Source: an uncultured Oribacterium sp. (GTDB lineage Bacteria; Bacillota; Clostridia; Lachnospirales; Lachnospiraceae). Taken from it: a DNA stretch of 52,805 nt. The stretch covers positions 1 through 52,805 of the forward strand of contig CAMKKZ010000028.1 of the NCBI GenBank assembly GCA_946413525.1, written 5' to 3'. The notes below the pieces were generated by a model. The model was given only the letters and a program-made list of their open reading frames with translations, searched no databases and was not told the DNA's origin. The translations under genes were made by a program, and so were the position numbers. Positions 33,315 through 42,700 of this stretch are shown in pieces (the stretch's first letter is position 1; every line of letters begins with the position of its first letter).

Positions 33315-34028
33315 ATGTGTTTTGGAAATATCATGCGGAAACTATTGTGTGCCGGGATTGGCGCCGGAATGGCGGCTTCCCTGACTTTTGCGGCATTTGC
33401 GGAAACCACATTCTATGGTTCCGCCGCCGTTCCCGTGAAGCTGGTGGTTGATTGCGAGTATCTGGATGGCAAGGTGAATGATCCTGTCAGCAGGAGGTCT
33501 CAGAATGCCTTTTTGGCCTATGAGAACCCTTCGATCCATCTGGAGGCGTCCCAGGGTGACTTCACTTCCATCAGCATTGTGGTTTATTCCAACGAGTTTG
33601 TGGAAGGACAGGACGTGGGTGTCAGGAACAGGATTGTTTCCCGCAAGGTAGGCGTGGGGGAATCAGTGCAGATTCTTCCGGATGATTATTTTGAGAAAGG
33701 CCGCGCCGATGGCTCTTTGTATGATTTTGCCAATCGGTGTTATGACCTCCGTGTTTACTACGATGAGGATGAGAAGACCTACGAAGACTATTATTTCGGA
33801 CTCATTGAAGACGAAATGTATATGAATATGTTTAATGCCGCTGCGGAGGAACAGGATGGCGGGGCGGTAGCCCTCGAGGGTCATCCGGGTGAGGAGGCCG
33901 TGACGGTTTATGAGAGCTTTGGAAGCGAGTTTCCTGCAGCAGGGGGGCATCCAACCGGACATGGCATGGTGGAGCTTGAGTCAGAACGTCCGGAGCACGG
34001 TCCCGGCTCGGAGCGCGGCTGGTATTGA
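33315..34028 (+). CDS. secreted protein of unknown function
   Basis: A signal peptide (MRKLLCAGIGAGMAASLTFA then AFA|ETTF) leads into an acidic, beta-rich ~210-aa protein with no family I recognise. The mature part begins FYGSAAVPVKLVVDCEYLDG and includes DDYFEKG and a Tyr/Asp-rich DLRVYYDEDEKTYEDYYFGL segment; the last 35 residues are low-complexity. AGGAGA precedes ATG 33315; ATG 33333 starts the signal peptide proper. It follows tyrS by 44 nt. AT-rich 11-bp-like repeats (TAATTATTGAC) fill the 34055-34130 gap. Confidence 0.65.
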   Translation: MCFGNIMRKLLCAGIGAGMAASLTFAAFAETTFYGSAAVPVKLVVDCEYLDGKVNDPVSRRSQNAFLAYENPSIHLEASQGDFTSISIVVYSNEFVEGQDVGVRNRIVSRKVGVGESVQILPDDYFEKGRADGSLYDFANRCYDLRVYYDEDEKTYEDYYFGLIEDEMYMNMFNAAAEEQDGGAVALEGHPGEEAVTVYESFGSEFPAAGGHPTGHGMVELESERPEHGPGSERGWY

Positions 34029-34237
34029 TACCCCGAAAGCTTGACAACTTATTAATATATAGCTGATAAATGAATGATTAATATCTGATTAATGACTAAT
34101 TATTGGCTAATTATTGACTAATTAATGCTGGATGGGAGACTGGTTAAATGAGTCTAAATTTCTAATAATAAAATATAGTGAAAACTTTTCACTGTCCAGT
34201 AATAATAGATGCAATCCGGATAAAAAGGAGGGACATA

Positions 34238-34867
34238 ATGGCAAAGGTTATCCTGTTGAACGGAAGTCCTCATCCTAAGGGCTGTACCGCGACTGCATTG
34301 GATGAGATGATTTCTGTTTTTGAAAAGGAAGGTGTGGAAACGGAGCTGATCCAGGTAGGCAGCAAGGCCATACGGGGATGCGTTTCCTGCGGCTTCTGCG
34401 CGAAGAATGGGAGGTGCGCCTTTAATGATGACCTTGTGAATGAGGTCGCCCCAAAGTTTGAAGCGGCAGATGGCCTTGTGGTCGGAAGCCCGGTGTATTA
34501 TGGCTCTCCGAACGGGACAATCCTTTCTTTCCTGGACAGGCTTTTTTACAGCACGCCCTTTTCGAAACATATGAAGGTCGGGGCTGCCGTGGTCAGTTGT
34601 CGGAGGGGCGGCAATACGGCAAGCTTCGATGTGCTGAACAAGTACTTCACGATCAGCGGGATGCCTGTGGCTTCGAGCACATACTGGAACCAGGTGCATG
34701 GCTTTTCCGCTGAGGACGTAAAGAAGGATCTGGAAGGGCTTCAGACCATGCGGAACCTGGCCAGGAACATGGCGTTCATGATCGGGGCTTTCGCTGCTGC
34801 CAAAGAGCAATTTGGATATCCCGAAATGGAGAACAACGCGTTTACAAGCTTCCCGGATGGGAAATGA
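34238..34867 (+). CDS. NADPH-dependent FMN reductase / iron-sulfur flavoprotein-like
   Basis: A 209-aa flavodoxin-fold reductase: MAKVILLNGSPHPKGCTATA (phosphate-binding loop), GCVSCGFCAKNGRC (Cys cluster as in iron-sulfur flavoproteins), VVGSPVYYGSPNG and the RRGGNTASFDVLNKYF region. It would transfer electrons from NAD(P)H via FMN, probably in the cytoplasm. ATG 34238 is preceded by AAAAGGAGGGAC. Its 3' end overlaps the convergent kptA gene by 26 bp. Confidence 0.88.
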   Translation: MAKVILLNGSPHPKGCTATALDEMISVFEKEGVETELIQVGSKAIRGCVSCGFCAKNGRCAFNDDLVNEVAPKFEAADGLVVGSPVYYGSPNGTILSFLDRLFYSTPFSKHMKVGAAVVSCRRGGNTASFDVLNKYFTISGMPVASSTYWNQVHGFSAEDVKKDLEGLQTMRNLARNMAFMIGAFAAAKEQFGYPEMENNAFTSFPDGK

Positions 34868-35432
34868 TAGACAGATACTTCGGCGGCACCGTCTCCGTAA
34901 GCCAGATGCCGTTATTTGAAAGGTAGAAGATATACCCGTCCTTTGCCATTCCTGCGGCGTCAATGGCAAATACCACCGGCTTTCCGTGCCGCCTGCCTAC
35001 CTCCAATGCCCGCTCGTAGTCCAGCGAGAGGTGGACATGGTTTCTTTGCATTCGTTTCAGGCCTTGTCCCTGGATGGCTGGCAGGCTTTTTTCAGCCGTG
35101 CCATGATACAGGGTGTCCGGAGGGTTGGCTGTTTTCAATTCGACATCGACGGGGATGGAATGTCCCTGCCTTGCCCTGATTTTCTTTCCGTCTTCGGAAT
35201 ATTCATATCTTTTCTTATTGTTCGTGGCTACGATGATGTCCAAATCGCTTTTGTCAAAAGGCCTGTCATGCAGAATGTCAGGCCTTTTCTGTATTTCGGA
35301 AATCAGCCTGTCCACGTCTGCCCATCCATGCTCATCAAGGCTGATGCCGGCCGCTTCCGGATGATGCCGTAAAATGTAGCTCATGAAACGGCTGATCCGG
35401 TCGGTATCTGATCCGTTCTTTCTTCCTGCCAT
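34842..35432 (-). CDS. kptA: RNA 2'-phosphotransferase (Tpt1/KptA)
   Basis: A 196-aa KptA/Tpt1 enzyme. RISRFMSYILRHHPEAAG, DEHGWADVDRLI, then LYHGT, NHVHLSLDYERA and GRRHGKPVVF are the conserved blocks, including the LRH, HGT and HVHLS motifs with the catalytic Arg/His set. The family removes a 2'-phosphate from RNA using NAD+. In bacteria, which lack the tRNA-splicing pathway, the role is unclear; RNA repair is a suggestion. The start ATG 35432 uses a GAGGAG that belongs to a family A repeat tail. The gene converges with the FMN reductase. Confidence 0.92.
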   Translation of the reverse strand: MAGRKNGSDTDRISRFMSYILRHHPEAAGISLDEHGWADVDRLISEIQKRPDILHDRPFDKSDLDIIVATNNKKRYEYSEDGKKIRARQGHSIPVDVELKTANPPDTLYHGTAEKSLPAIQGQGLKRMQRNHVHLSLDYERALEVGRRHGKPVVFAIDAAGMAKDGYIFYLSNNGIWLTETVPPKYLSIISHPGSL

Positions 35433-35600
35433 TTTGAATTACTCCTCTGTCAGAGCGGGGGTTAGCCGTAGATCCCCTGCTCATGGTCTGCCTGGATCGT
35501 TGCCCATCTGTCAGAGTGGGGGTTAGCCACTCTGATTTTGTGACATATTGATGCGGTATCGCACCAACATGACTGCTTTGTCATTTTGTCCTGCATTGGA
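35433..35600 (-). repeat. family A, two units, minus orientation
   Basis: On the minus strand: CAAAATGACAAAGCAGTCATG-like start, palindrome GATACCGCATCAA, CAGAGTGGCTAACCCCCACTC and AGATGGG, then GGCTAACCCCCGCTCTGACA and AGAGGAG. The tail is the RBS region of kptA. Confidence 0.75.
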
Positions 35601-35742
35601 AGGTATCCAAAGCAAATCTGCAAGGTTTTTTGGATTATTTTGACATATTTGTAGTATAGCAAAGGAAAAGATTTTTATCATCCAACCTGCAGTTAATTTT
35701 TTGAAAAAGTTTTTCAGAAATATATGGAAAAAGGTCTATCAT

Positions 35743-35785
35743 ATTTTGACTTGATGCCGCGGGCATTAAGTCAAAATATGAAAAG
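35743..35785. repeat. family C stem-loop
   Basis: CATATTTTGACTTGATGCC pairs with GGCATTAAGTCAAAATATG across three bases. It is a 19-bp near-perfect stem. Confidence 0.85.
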
Positions 35786-35857
35786 TTTCATATATGGTGT
35801 GGGGAAATAGAAAATGTACAGTTCAAAATTATTTAAGTTACAAAATGCATCAAAAAA

Positions 35858-35899
35858 CGGAGATGCCTGACCTGACAATGGAAGCAATCTCCGTTTTTT
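35858..35899. terminator. bidirectional intrinsic terminator
   Basis: AAAAAACGGAGAT and ATCTCCGTTTTTTATAT enclose a 19-nt loop. On the minus strand it would end the TRAP operon, about 45 nt after the dctM stop. Confidence 0.8.
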
Positions 35900-35942
35900 A
35901 TATAGTATTCGTCTGACCGGCTTACGTCTGACTGGCTTGTCC

Positions 35943-37235
35943 TTAATAAAGGCTGTATCCCAGAAGGGAGGGAAGCCAGGTCGTCAGCGGGGCCCAGACG
36001 GAAATCGCGATCAGTACGATGATGTTGCAGATGATGTAGGGCAGCGCGTGCTTGAAGATTTCTATGACCGGCATACCGTTAATCTTGTTGCAGGCGTTCA
36101 GGCACATGCCGACGGGCGGCGTCACCAGTCCGATGGCCAGGCCGGTAATCATCATCGCGCCGAATTGCAGCGTTGAGAAGCCGTAGCCGTTCATTACCGG
36201 AAGCAGGATCGGCGTAAGAAGCAATATGGCCGGCGACACGTCAATAAAGGTCCCGATGATAAGGATCATGATGACGAAGATGAGCGCGATGCCATAGGCC
36301 GGCATGTTCAGGGCCATGAAGAAATCCGCCACCAGCTTCGGCACGCCCTGCATGGTCAGGACCCAGGTGAAAATGGTCGTGAAGCCGATAATGATCATGA
36401 TCGAGGAGCTGGAGATGAAGCTCTTTTTCAGCGCTTCCCAGACCTGCTTCCAGGTAAGCTCCTTGTAAATGAGGAAGCCGACAAGCATGGAATAGAGCAC
36501 CGCCACACCTGCGGATTCCGATGCCGTGCAGACGCCGAAGGATACGCAGATAATGATAAAGAGGGGAAGGAGGAGGGCAGGTAGGCCGCCCAGGATGCGC
36601 TTTTTGAAACGCTCCCCATCAAATTTCTCCTTCTTGGGATGCCAGCCGTTCTTTACGCTCAAAATGTAGACAAGGGCCAGCTGCGTGAGCCCGATCAGAA
36701 TGCCGGGTATGGCTCCCGCCATGAACAGGGCACCCACCGATCCTCCCGAAATCATGGAATAAACGATCATCGGTGTGGAGGGCGGAATAATCATGCCCAT
36801 GGTGGAGGAGGCCACGGTAACGCCTGTAGCAGTGCCTTCGGGATAGCCCGCATCTATCATGGCCGGTATCTCGATGGAACCCAGTGCTGAGGTGTCGGCC
36901 ACGGAGGATCCGGAAATGCCGCCGAAAATCATGGAGGCGACGACGTTCACCTCGCCCAGGCCGCCGTTGATCGGCCGCAGGAGTTCCGTGCAGAAATCCA
37001 TGAGCCTCTGGGTCATCCCTCCCACGTTCATCAGCTCACCGGCCAGCATGAACAGCGGCATCGCGATCATCAGCTCAGAAAACGCGCCGTTCCAAATCCT
37101 CTGGGGGATCATGCTCATGAAGTTCGGCGCGCTGGCCTGGATATAGGTAATGCAGGAGGCGCCGATGGCGAAGGCCAGGGGTACGCCGATGATCGCGAAA
37201 GCAATCAGAAGTATCAAAAGAATCAGCATTGCCAT
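35943..37235 (-). CDS. dctM: TRAP transporter large permease (DctM)
   Basis: A 430-aa polytopic membrane protein with the DctM/SiaM signature: LLAFAIIGVPLAFAIGA-like first helix, MLAGELMNVGGMTQRLMDF, GGISGSSVADTSALGSIEIP, TGVTVASSTMGMIIPPSTP and GLVTPPVGMCLN. It is the sodium-coupled transport channel of a tripartite ATP-independent periplasmic (TRAP) system. RBS AAGGAGGGG lies in the end of dctQ, 4 bp upstream, implying coupled translation. The substrate is probably a carboxylate; it cannot be read. Confidence 0.95.
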   Translation of the reverse strand: MAMLILLILLIAFAIIGVPLAFAIGASCITYIQASAPNFMSMIPQRIWNGAFSELMIAMPLFMLAGELMNVGGMTQRLMDFCTELLRPINGGLGEVNVVASMIFGGISGSSVADTSALGSIEIPAMIDAGYPEGTATGVTVASSTMGMIIPPSTPMIVYSMISGGSVGALFMAGAIPGILIGLTQLALVYILSVKNGWHPKKEKFDGERFKKRILGGLPALLLPLFIIICVSFGVCTASESAGVAVLYSMLVGFLIYKELTWKQVWEALKKSFISSSSIMIIIGFTTIFTWVLTMQGVPKLVADFFMALNMPAYGIALIFVIMILIIGTFIDVSPAILLLTPILLPVMNGYGFSTLQFGAMMITGLAIGLVTPPVGMCLNACNKINGMPVIEIFKHALPYIICNIIVLIAISVWAPLTTWLPSLLGYSLY

Positions 37236-37239
37236 AAAA

Positions 37240-37740
37240 TCACCCCTCCTTCTTTTCGAACTTTGACAGGTCGCAGGTGCAGAAATCGATCAGCTTGATG
37301 ACGATGCAGATGGCGCAGATCGCCCCGCAGAGCGGCATGATGCCATACATATACTTCATGGGGATTTCCATGCCCATGCTGATCTGCTTGCCCATTTTCA
37401 TGGTGTAAAGATAGCCCTGATATGTAAAAACAATGTCAACGATAAGGACAATGATGTAATCGATGATGGACAGGATCCGCTTTGCCTTCGGCGAGAAGGT
37501 ATTGTAGAGGATGTCGATCATGACATGCTCGCCCTTGATGACATTAACGCCAAGGCCCCAGAAGGTGGTGAAGGCAAAGAGCGTGACGTTGAACTCGGAG
37601 AGCTCCTTCCAGCTCTTTGCGAAGAAATAGCGCATGATCACGGCAAAGCAGACCATAATGGCCAGCACCGCGAGCGCCAGGACGCCGATGCCGAAGTAGA
37701 CATCAAAAATCTTTTTCCCGGCTTTTTTCAAATTTTCCAC
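37240..37740 (-). CDS. dctQ: TRAP transporter small permease (DctQ)
   Basis: A 166-aa protein with four hydrophobic segments. It contains FYFAKSWKELSEFNVTLFAF-like and FWGLGVNVIKGEHVMIDILY sequence, the DctQ signature of TRAP small subunits. GTG 37740 is the likely start, with AGAGGGAACA upstream. It sits directly before dctM and 350 nt after dctP, the gap being filled by palindromes. Confidence 0.93.
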   Translation of the reverse strand: MENLKKAGKKIFDVYFGIGVLALAVLAIMVCFAVIMRYFFAKSWKELSEFNVTLFAFTTFWGLGVNVIKGEHVMIDILYNTFSPKAKRILSIIDYIIVLIVDIVFTYQGYLYTMKMGKQISMGMEIPMKYMYGIMPLCGAICAICIVIKLIDFCTCDLSKFEKKEG

Positions 37741-37856
37741 TGTTCCCTCTTTTCCGTATCATATAATAATGCTGCAAAAAGGAGGGGCGGGCTGATGTCC
37801 GGCATTCGGCCCGTCCCTCCTGCCATAAGAAAGACACTGTATTAATGCTCAGAAAG

Positions 37857-38090
37857 TATGGGTTTTGACGCGCTTCAAGGAAAAGCGCGTCAAAATCCTC
37901 CCTTCGGTCGGACAAATCCCTGCGGGATTCGCCAGGTACGGTCATGAAAAGCCTTGATGGCTTTTCATGACCTATGGGTTTTGACGCGCTCCAAGGAGAC
38001 GCGCGTCAAAATCCTCCCTTCGGTCGGACAAATCCCTGCGGGCTTACGCGTTCTTTGCATCGGGTAGGCCGCGCAAATGTTTTTTGCAGG
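37857..38090. repeat. family B palindrome cluster, duplicated, between dctP and dctQ
   Basis: Order: GTTTTGACGCGC with GCGCGTCAAAATC, a CCTTCGGTCGG mini-hairpin, AATCCCTGCGGGATT, then GGTCATGAAAAGCC with GGCTTTTCATGACC. The first three recur at 37977-38044, giving a ~117-bp tandem duplication. The 3' end of dctP (CTTACGCGTTCT) is also copied, at 38043 and 38091. Confidence 0.9.
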
Positions 38091-38091
38091 C

Positions 38092-39192
38092 TTACGCGTT
38101 CTCCACGATCTCCCACATCTCGTCCATCTCTTCCTGGGTGCAGATTCCTTCGTCTACCATCTGCTTGTATACAGGCTGTGCGGCATCGATAAAGGCCTGA
38201 AGCTCTTCCTCGGACGGCTCATAGACTTCCGCGCCGGAGTCGATGATCTGCTGCTTCGCGTCTTCGGAATTCTCGTCAATGAGCTGGTCGTTGTAATCGC
38301 CCATCTCCGTGGCGCACTCGCTGATGATGGTCCTGTACTCCTCAGGAAGGGAGTTCCACCAATCGGCGTTTACATAGAAGGGATCCGGATGGAACTGGTA
38401 ATTCACGGCGGTGAAGTACTTCTGAACCTCGTAGAACTTCATGCCGACGACATTGACCCACGGATTTTCCTGGCCATCCGCTACGCCGGTCTTGAGGCCC
38501 ATGTAAAGATCCGCGTAAGGCACGGATACGGTGGAGGCGCCCATGGTCTGGAAAGTCATGTCAATGGTCTTCATGCCGTTTGTCCTCATCTTCAGGCCCT
38601 TGAGGTCGTCCGGCTTCGTGATGGGGTGGGCGTTGTTGGAAAACTGACGGTAGCCGCCCGCGTCGCAAAGGTTGATGATAACCGTCCCGGTCTCTCCCTC
38701 GGCTTCCTCACAGACCTTCTTCGCAAGATCGGAATGAAGCAGTGCTGTGACCTGTGCCCTGTTCTGTGTCAAGAAGGGGGCGGTGAACATCAGGAGGCGC
38801 GGGGAGAAATCGAATTGGCCGCCCCTCATGCCCTGCACCGTGCCCTGCACGACCTGTTCCAGCATTTCCTTTTCTGTTCCAAGCTGGCCGTTGCCGTAGA
38901 CGGTGACCTTCACATGTCCGCCAGTCTTTGCCGCAACGTCCTCGGCGAACTTTTCCAGAGAAACATAACGCGGGTTGCCTTCCGGCTGCGCATGTCCTAC
39001 GATCATCTCGAAATCACCGAGATCCGGAGCGGCTTCCGCCTGTGCCGCAGCGTCAGCGCCGTCCCCTTCCTTGGCTTCCGGAGCCGCTTCCGCTTTTGTT
39101 TCTGCCGGCGCCGATGTGTTGCCGGATGAACCGCAGGCGGCAAGGGAAAGCGCCATGGCGGCAGCCATCAGCAGGGCGATTGACTTTTTCAT
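38092..39192 (-). CDS. dctP: TRAP transporter substrate-binding lipoprotein (DctP)
   Basis: A 366-aa solute-binding protein. The signal peptide ends in the lipobox LAAC (Cys20), followed by an Ala/Glu-rich linker (about residues 21-57). The DctP fold follows: HAQPEGNPRYVSLEKFAEDV, VTVYGNGQLGTEKEMLEQV, GLKMRTNG, PYADLYMGLKTGVADGQENP and ADWWNSLPEEYRTIISE. It captures the ligand, likely an organic acid bound by the conserved Arg. RBS AAGGAGG precedes ATG 39192, and a good promoter lies at 39378-39405. It is first in the operon, followed by dctQ and dctM across the palindrome cluster. Confidence 0.95.
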   Translation of the reverse strand: MKKSIALLMAAAMALSLAACGSSGNTSAPAETKAEAAPEAKEGDGADAAAQAEAAPDLGDFEMIVGHAQPEGNPRYVSLEKFAEDVAAKTGGHVKVTVYGNGQLGTEKEMLEQVVQGTVQGMRGGQFDFSPRLLMFTAPFLTQNRAQVTALLHSDLAKKVCEEAEGETGTVIINLCDAGGYRQFSNNAHPITKPDDLKGLKMRTNGMKTIDMTFQTMGASTVSVPYADLYMGLKTGVADGQENPWVNVVGMKFYEVQKYFTAVNYQFHPDPFYVNADWWNSLPEEYRTIISECATEMGDYNDQLIDENSEDAKQQIIDSGAEVYEPSEEELQAFIDAAQPVYKQMVDEGICTQEEMDEMWEIVENA

Positions 39193-39377
39193 AAAACTGA
39201 TTCCTCCTTTTTTGAAATCCCGGCAGGTGCCGGAATAATGATTTGTCCCGACTGCGATCGGAACATAGCAGTGGCCCGGTCACAGCCGGGGTATGGACAT
39301 TCCGCTTCGACGGCAAATGTCCATTCCATGGCTTTTTCCGTCATTAATTGGATGCCGAATTGAGCCTTGTGCCCATC

Positions 39378-39405
39378 ATTATAGCATAATTCATAATGAA
39401 ATCAA
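39378..39405 (-). promoter_or_regulatory. promoter of the TRAP operon
   Basis: On the minus strand TTGATT and TATAAT are 16 nt apart, 190 nt before dctP. Between promoter and gene lies a palindrome (TATGGACATT / AATGTCCAT) at 39291-39325 that could be an operator. Confidence 0.6.
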
Positions 39406-39727
39406 TGTACTATTCGGAGGTCAATATGCAGTTTCCATATATTTCCGTATGCATACGCTTGAAAGTCTTGTCGTTTCTGGGGTATAATTTTGGAATCACG
39501 AAAACATAAAATCACCAAAGCATATGAATGAAAACGTAAAATTCCGAGAATATAAAATCCCGAAAACATAATATCCCAAAGACATATAAATGAAATTTTG
39601 GGCGCGCGATAACAACGATAACAAATGGATGAAATCATGAACTCACGAAATCATATAATAACGAACTCATAAAATGATATAATGACAAAATCAGTATTGA
39701 GTGAAGAGTGAAGGAGGCAGGAATTTT
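39406..39727. other. intergenic AT-rich region with short irregular repeats
   Basis: From about 39497 to 39690 there are irregular repetitions of AAAATCACGAAA / CATAAAATC. No gene is supported. A TATAAT occurs near 39676 but without a convincing -35 element. Confidence 0.5.
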
Positions 39728-42700
39728 ATGCTTACTCGAAAATGGCGGAGCATGATAATCTTTTCTATGATGACAGCATTATCCATGCAGGACTCTTTTG
39801 CTTTCAATGGCGGAAGGGCCTTTGCCGGGGAGACTGGGACGGCGGAGATGGTTTCGGATCTGGAACCGGCCGGGGCGGCGGAGATGGTTTCGGATCGGGA
39901 ACCGGCCGGATCCATACCGCTTTTTGTATCCGGCATAGCGCCGGCAGAGGATGGCGGTCTCACATATGGGTGGGACGGCAGTGCTTTGGCCGACGGGGAA
40001 AAGGAGGATGGGGGAGGGGAGGGGGCAAACCTTTTTTCCGAGCTCCCCGCATCCTATGACGGGAGGCAATTTCAGTCTGCCGTAAGGAACCAGGGCAGCA
40101 ACGGCCTTTGCTGGAGCTTTGGGACTTATGCCGCGCTGGAAGCAAACATGATCAAAAACGGGACAGCCGGGCCGGATTTCTCCGAGCTTCACATGGGGTA
40201 TGCCTTGAGCGATCATGGCGGAAATACCGTCCAGGGCTTTGACAGGAGCCCCGGCGACCGCGGCAACCGGTATTATGCGGCGTCCTATCTTATGCGCGGC
40301 ACGGATCTTGCCGGTATTGTCAATGAGGAGGACGACTGTTATCGGAAGGAAAAGCTTACAGACAGGGATCTGTCCGTGACAAAGGGCAAGCCCAGGAGCT
40401 ATATGGCAAGGAACATTGTCTTTTTGACCGATTTCAGAGCCTGGTATGGGAGCGAAGAATTTGCGGCAATCAAAGAGGCAGTGATGGGATATGGCGGAGT
40501 GGCGGCCTATATGTTCTGGGACGGCACAACGGCCACGGCAGATGACGGCATTGGCAGTATCGCGTATTACAACAAAAATACCGGCGCGTATTATTATAAT
40601 GGGGATGCCGGCGGCATACAGAACCATGTGGTGGAAATTATCGGTTGGGACGATGCTTACGCGGCTTCCAATTTCAATGCGTCAAACCGTCCACCCGCGG
40701 ACGGGGCATGGCTCATCCGGAACAGCTGGGGCACGGCCTGGGGGCAGGAGGGCTACGGATGGATTTCCTATTATGACAAGGGCTTTCCGGTGAAGACGTA
40801 TTATGTCGATGGCATGGACGCGTATGACGGGAGCCGGAAGGTCTATGAGGGAGACTATAAATCAAACGGGAATGCAGCCGGTTCATCCGACTGTTATGCC
40901 CGCGTCTTTACCGCGGGAAGCGATGGGGAGGCGCTGCGCTCCGTACGCGTATTTCTCGGAGGAGCTGCCACGGCGGAAATCTCGGCAGTCACGGATTTTC
41001 AGGGAGCGGAAAGCCTGGACTTTTCCGCGAATGTCCCGGCGAAAGGAAGCGTTGTGGCGAAAAGCCCCGGCTGGTATACCATTGATTTTGATGCTCCGAT
41101 TCCCCTTGGCCGGGCCGGCAGCCGCTTTGCCGTGCTTCTCAGGCTTCATGGGGTCAAGAGCATCGGTTATGACAATTACAACGGGAATGCCGGGGAAGGG
41201 GAGGTGTATGTAAGCGGCGATGGCGCAAGCTGGAGCGGAGAAAGCAGGAATTACTGCATCAAGGCGGTAGCCGAAACGACGGCTTCCGAGGAGGACGGTG
41301 TTTTGGCGGCCCGGGCGGCCGCGAAGATCACCTGGGATCTTATCAAAAATGAAAATGAGTCTCAGGAAGCCGTGACAACCCCCTTGTCCCTGCCGGAAAG
41401 CGTGGACGGCATCCCTGTCGTATGGAGCAGCTCTGACGATAGCCTGGTTGCGATGGATGGGACGGTGACAAAGGGCCGTTTTGACAAAGGGACGCAGACT
41501 GTGACGCTTTCTGCCGTGCTCCGCAGCGGAAATGCCATGGCCACGCAGCGCATAAGTCTGGGGGTGACGGCCAAAAGCGTGGCGGAAAGCGACGAAACGG
41601 AGCTGCGGGCAGCGGCGGATGAATTTATAGGCAGCGCGGAAATCCTCTGGGAGCTTGTCAGGCAGGATAATATCGGGACGCATAAGGAGGTCAGGAAGGC
41701 CATCAAGATGAATCTTTCCGGTAACGATCTCCCTGAGGAGATCCGGCCTGCCATTCAGAGCATTAATTTAAACAGCGGAAATTATAATGTAATCGGCACG
41801 GGAGGCAGTGTGACGCGGCCCGAGGCAGGCAGCGAGCCTGTCAACGTTACGATTCAATACGCGGTCAATTATACGGAGGACGCGGGGGGCGGCACCATGA
41901 GCGGGAGCAAGAGCTTTGTCTTTACCGTCCTGCCGAAATCGGATGCGGGCAATATTGAGATCCTTACTCAGCCCCAGGGCGCAAGGCTGGTTCTCGGGGA
42001 GACTGTCACGCTTTTTGTAGAGGCCGCGCATGCGGAAGGCAGTCCTCTCACGTATCAGTGGTGTGAAATTAACAGGAACACTGACATTCAGACGCCGATT
42101 GAGGGAGCCACAGAGGCTTCTTATGTGGTGCCGAAAACCTATTCTGAGGACAAGGCCGTCGGCGGACGGCGCTACCGGTGCGTCATAAGCGACGGGGACG
42201 CGGAGCTTGCCAGCGATATCGTCACGGTGACGTCCGAAAATGCGGGCAGCCTTGACGCATATATCACTCCGGTGAACTGGGGGGACAGGGTTTACAATGG
42301 GGAAACGCAGGAATACGCTTTCAACGCCAGGGAGATTGATGGCGTGACATTGGAGGAGGGCGTGGATTATACTATTACATATTCGGTTTTTCCTTCCGGC
42401 GGGGAGGGAAGGCTTGTGGACGGGAAGCCCTTTGACGTGGGCAAGTACCGTGTTAGCGCCAGAAGTTTCACAAAGTATTACCGGGTTTACGATATGTGGT
42501 ATTTCAATATCACGAAGGCACCGGTCACGGTCAGGGCCATGGACAAGAGTATATACGCCCATGGGATACTTCCGGTTCTTTCCAATCCTTTGGAGGGGAG
42601 AGATTATTCGGTGAGCGGGCTTATAGGGACGGACGGCCTGTCCGAAAAGCCCTCGCTGGAGTATTCTGCTAGTCCGGATACATCCCATCCCGGCAGCTAT

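Noticed and set aside
38077..39129. Plus-strand frame of 350 codons opposite dctP.
   Set aside because: Antisense to a clear solute-binding lipoprotein gene; no RBS or motif.
39670..39700. TATAAT near 39676 as the promoter of the papain-like gene.
   Set aside because: No acceptable -35 element at 16-18 nt and the area consists of AT-rich irregular repeats.
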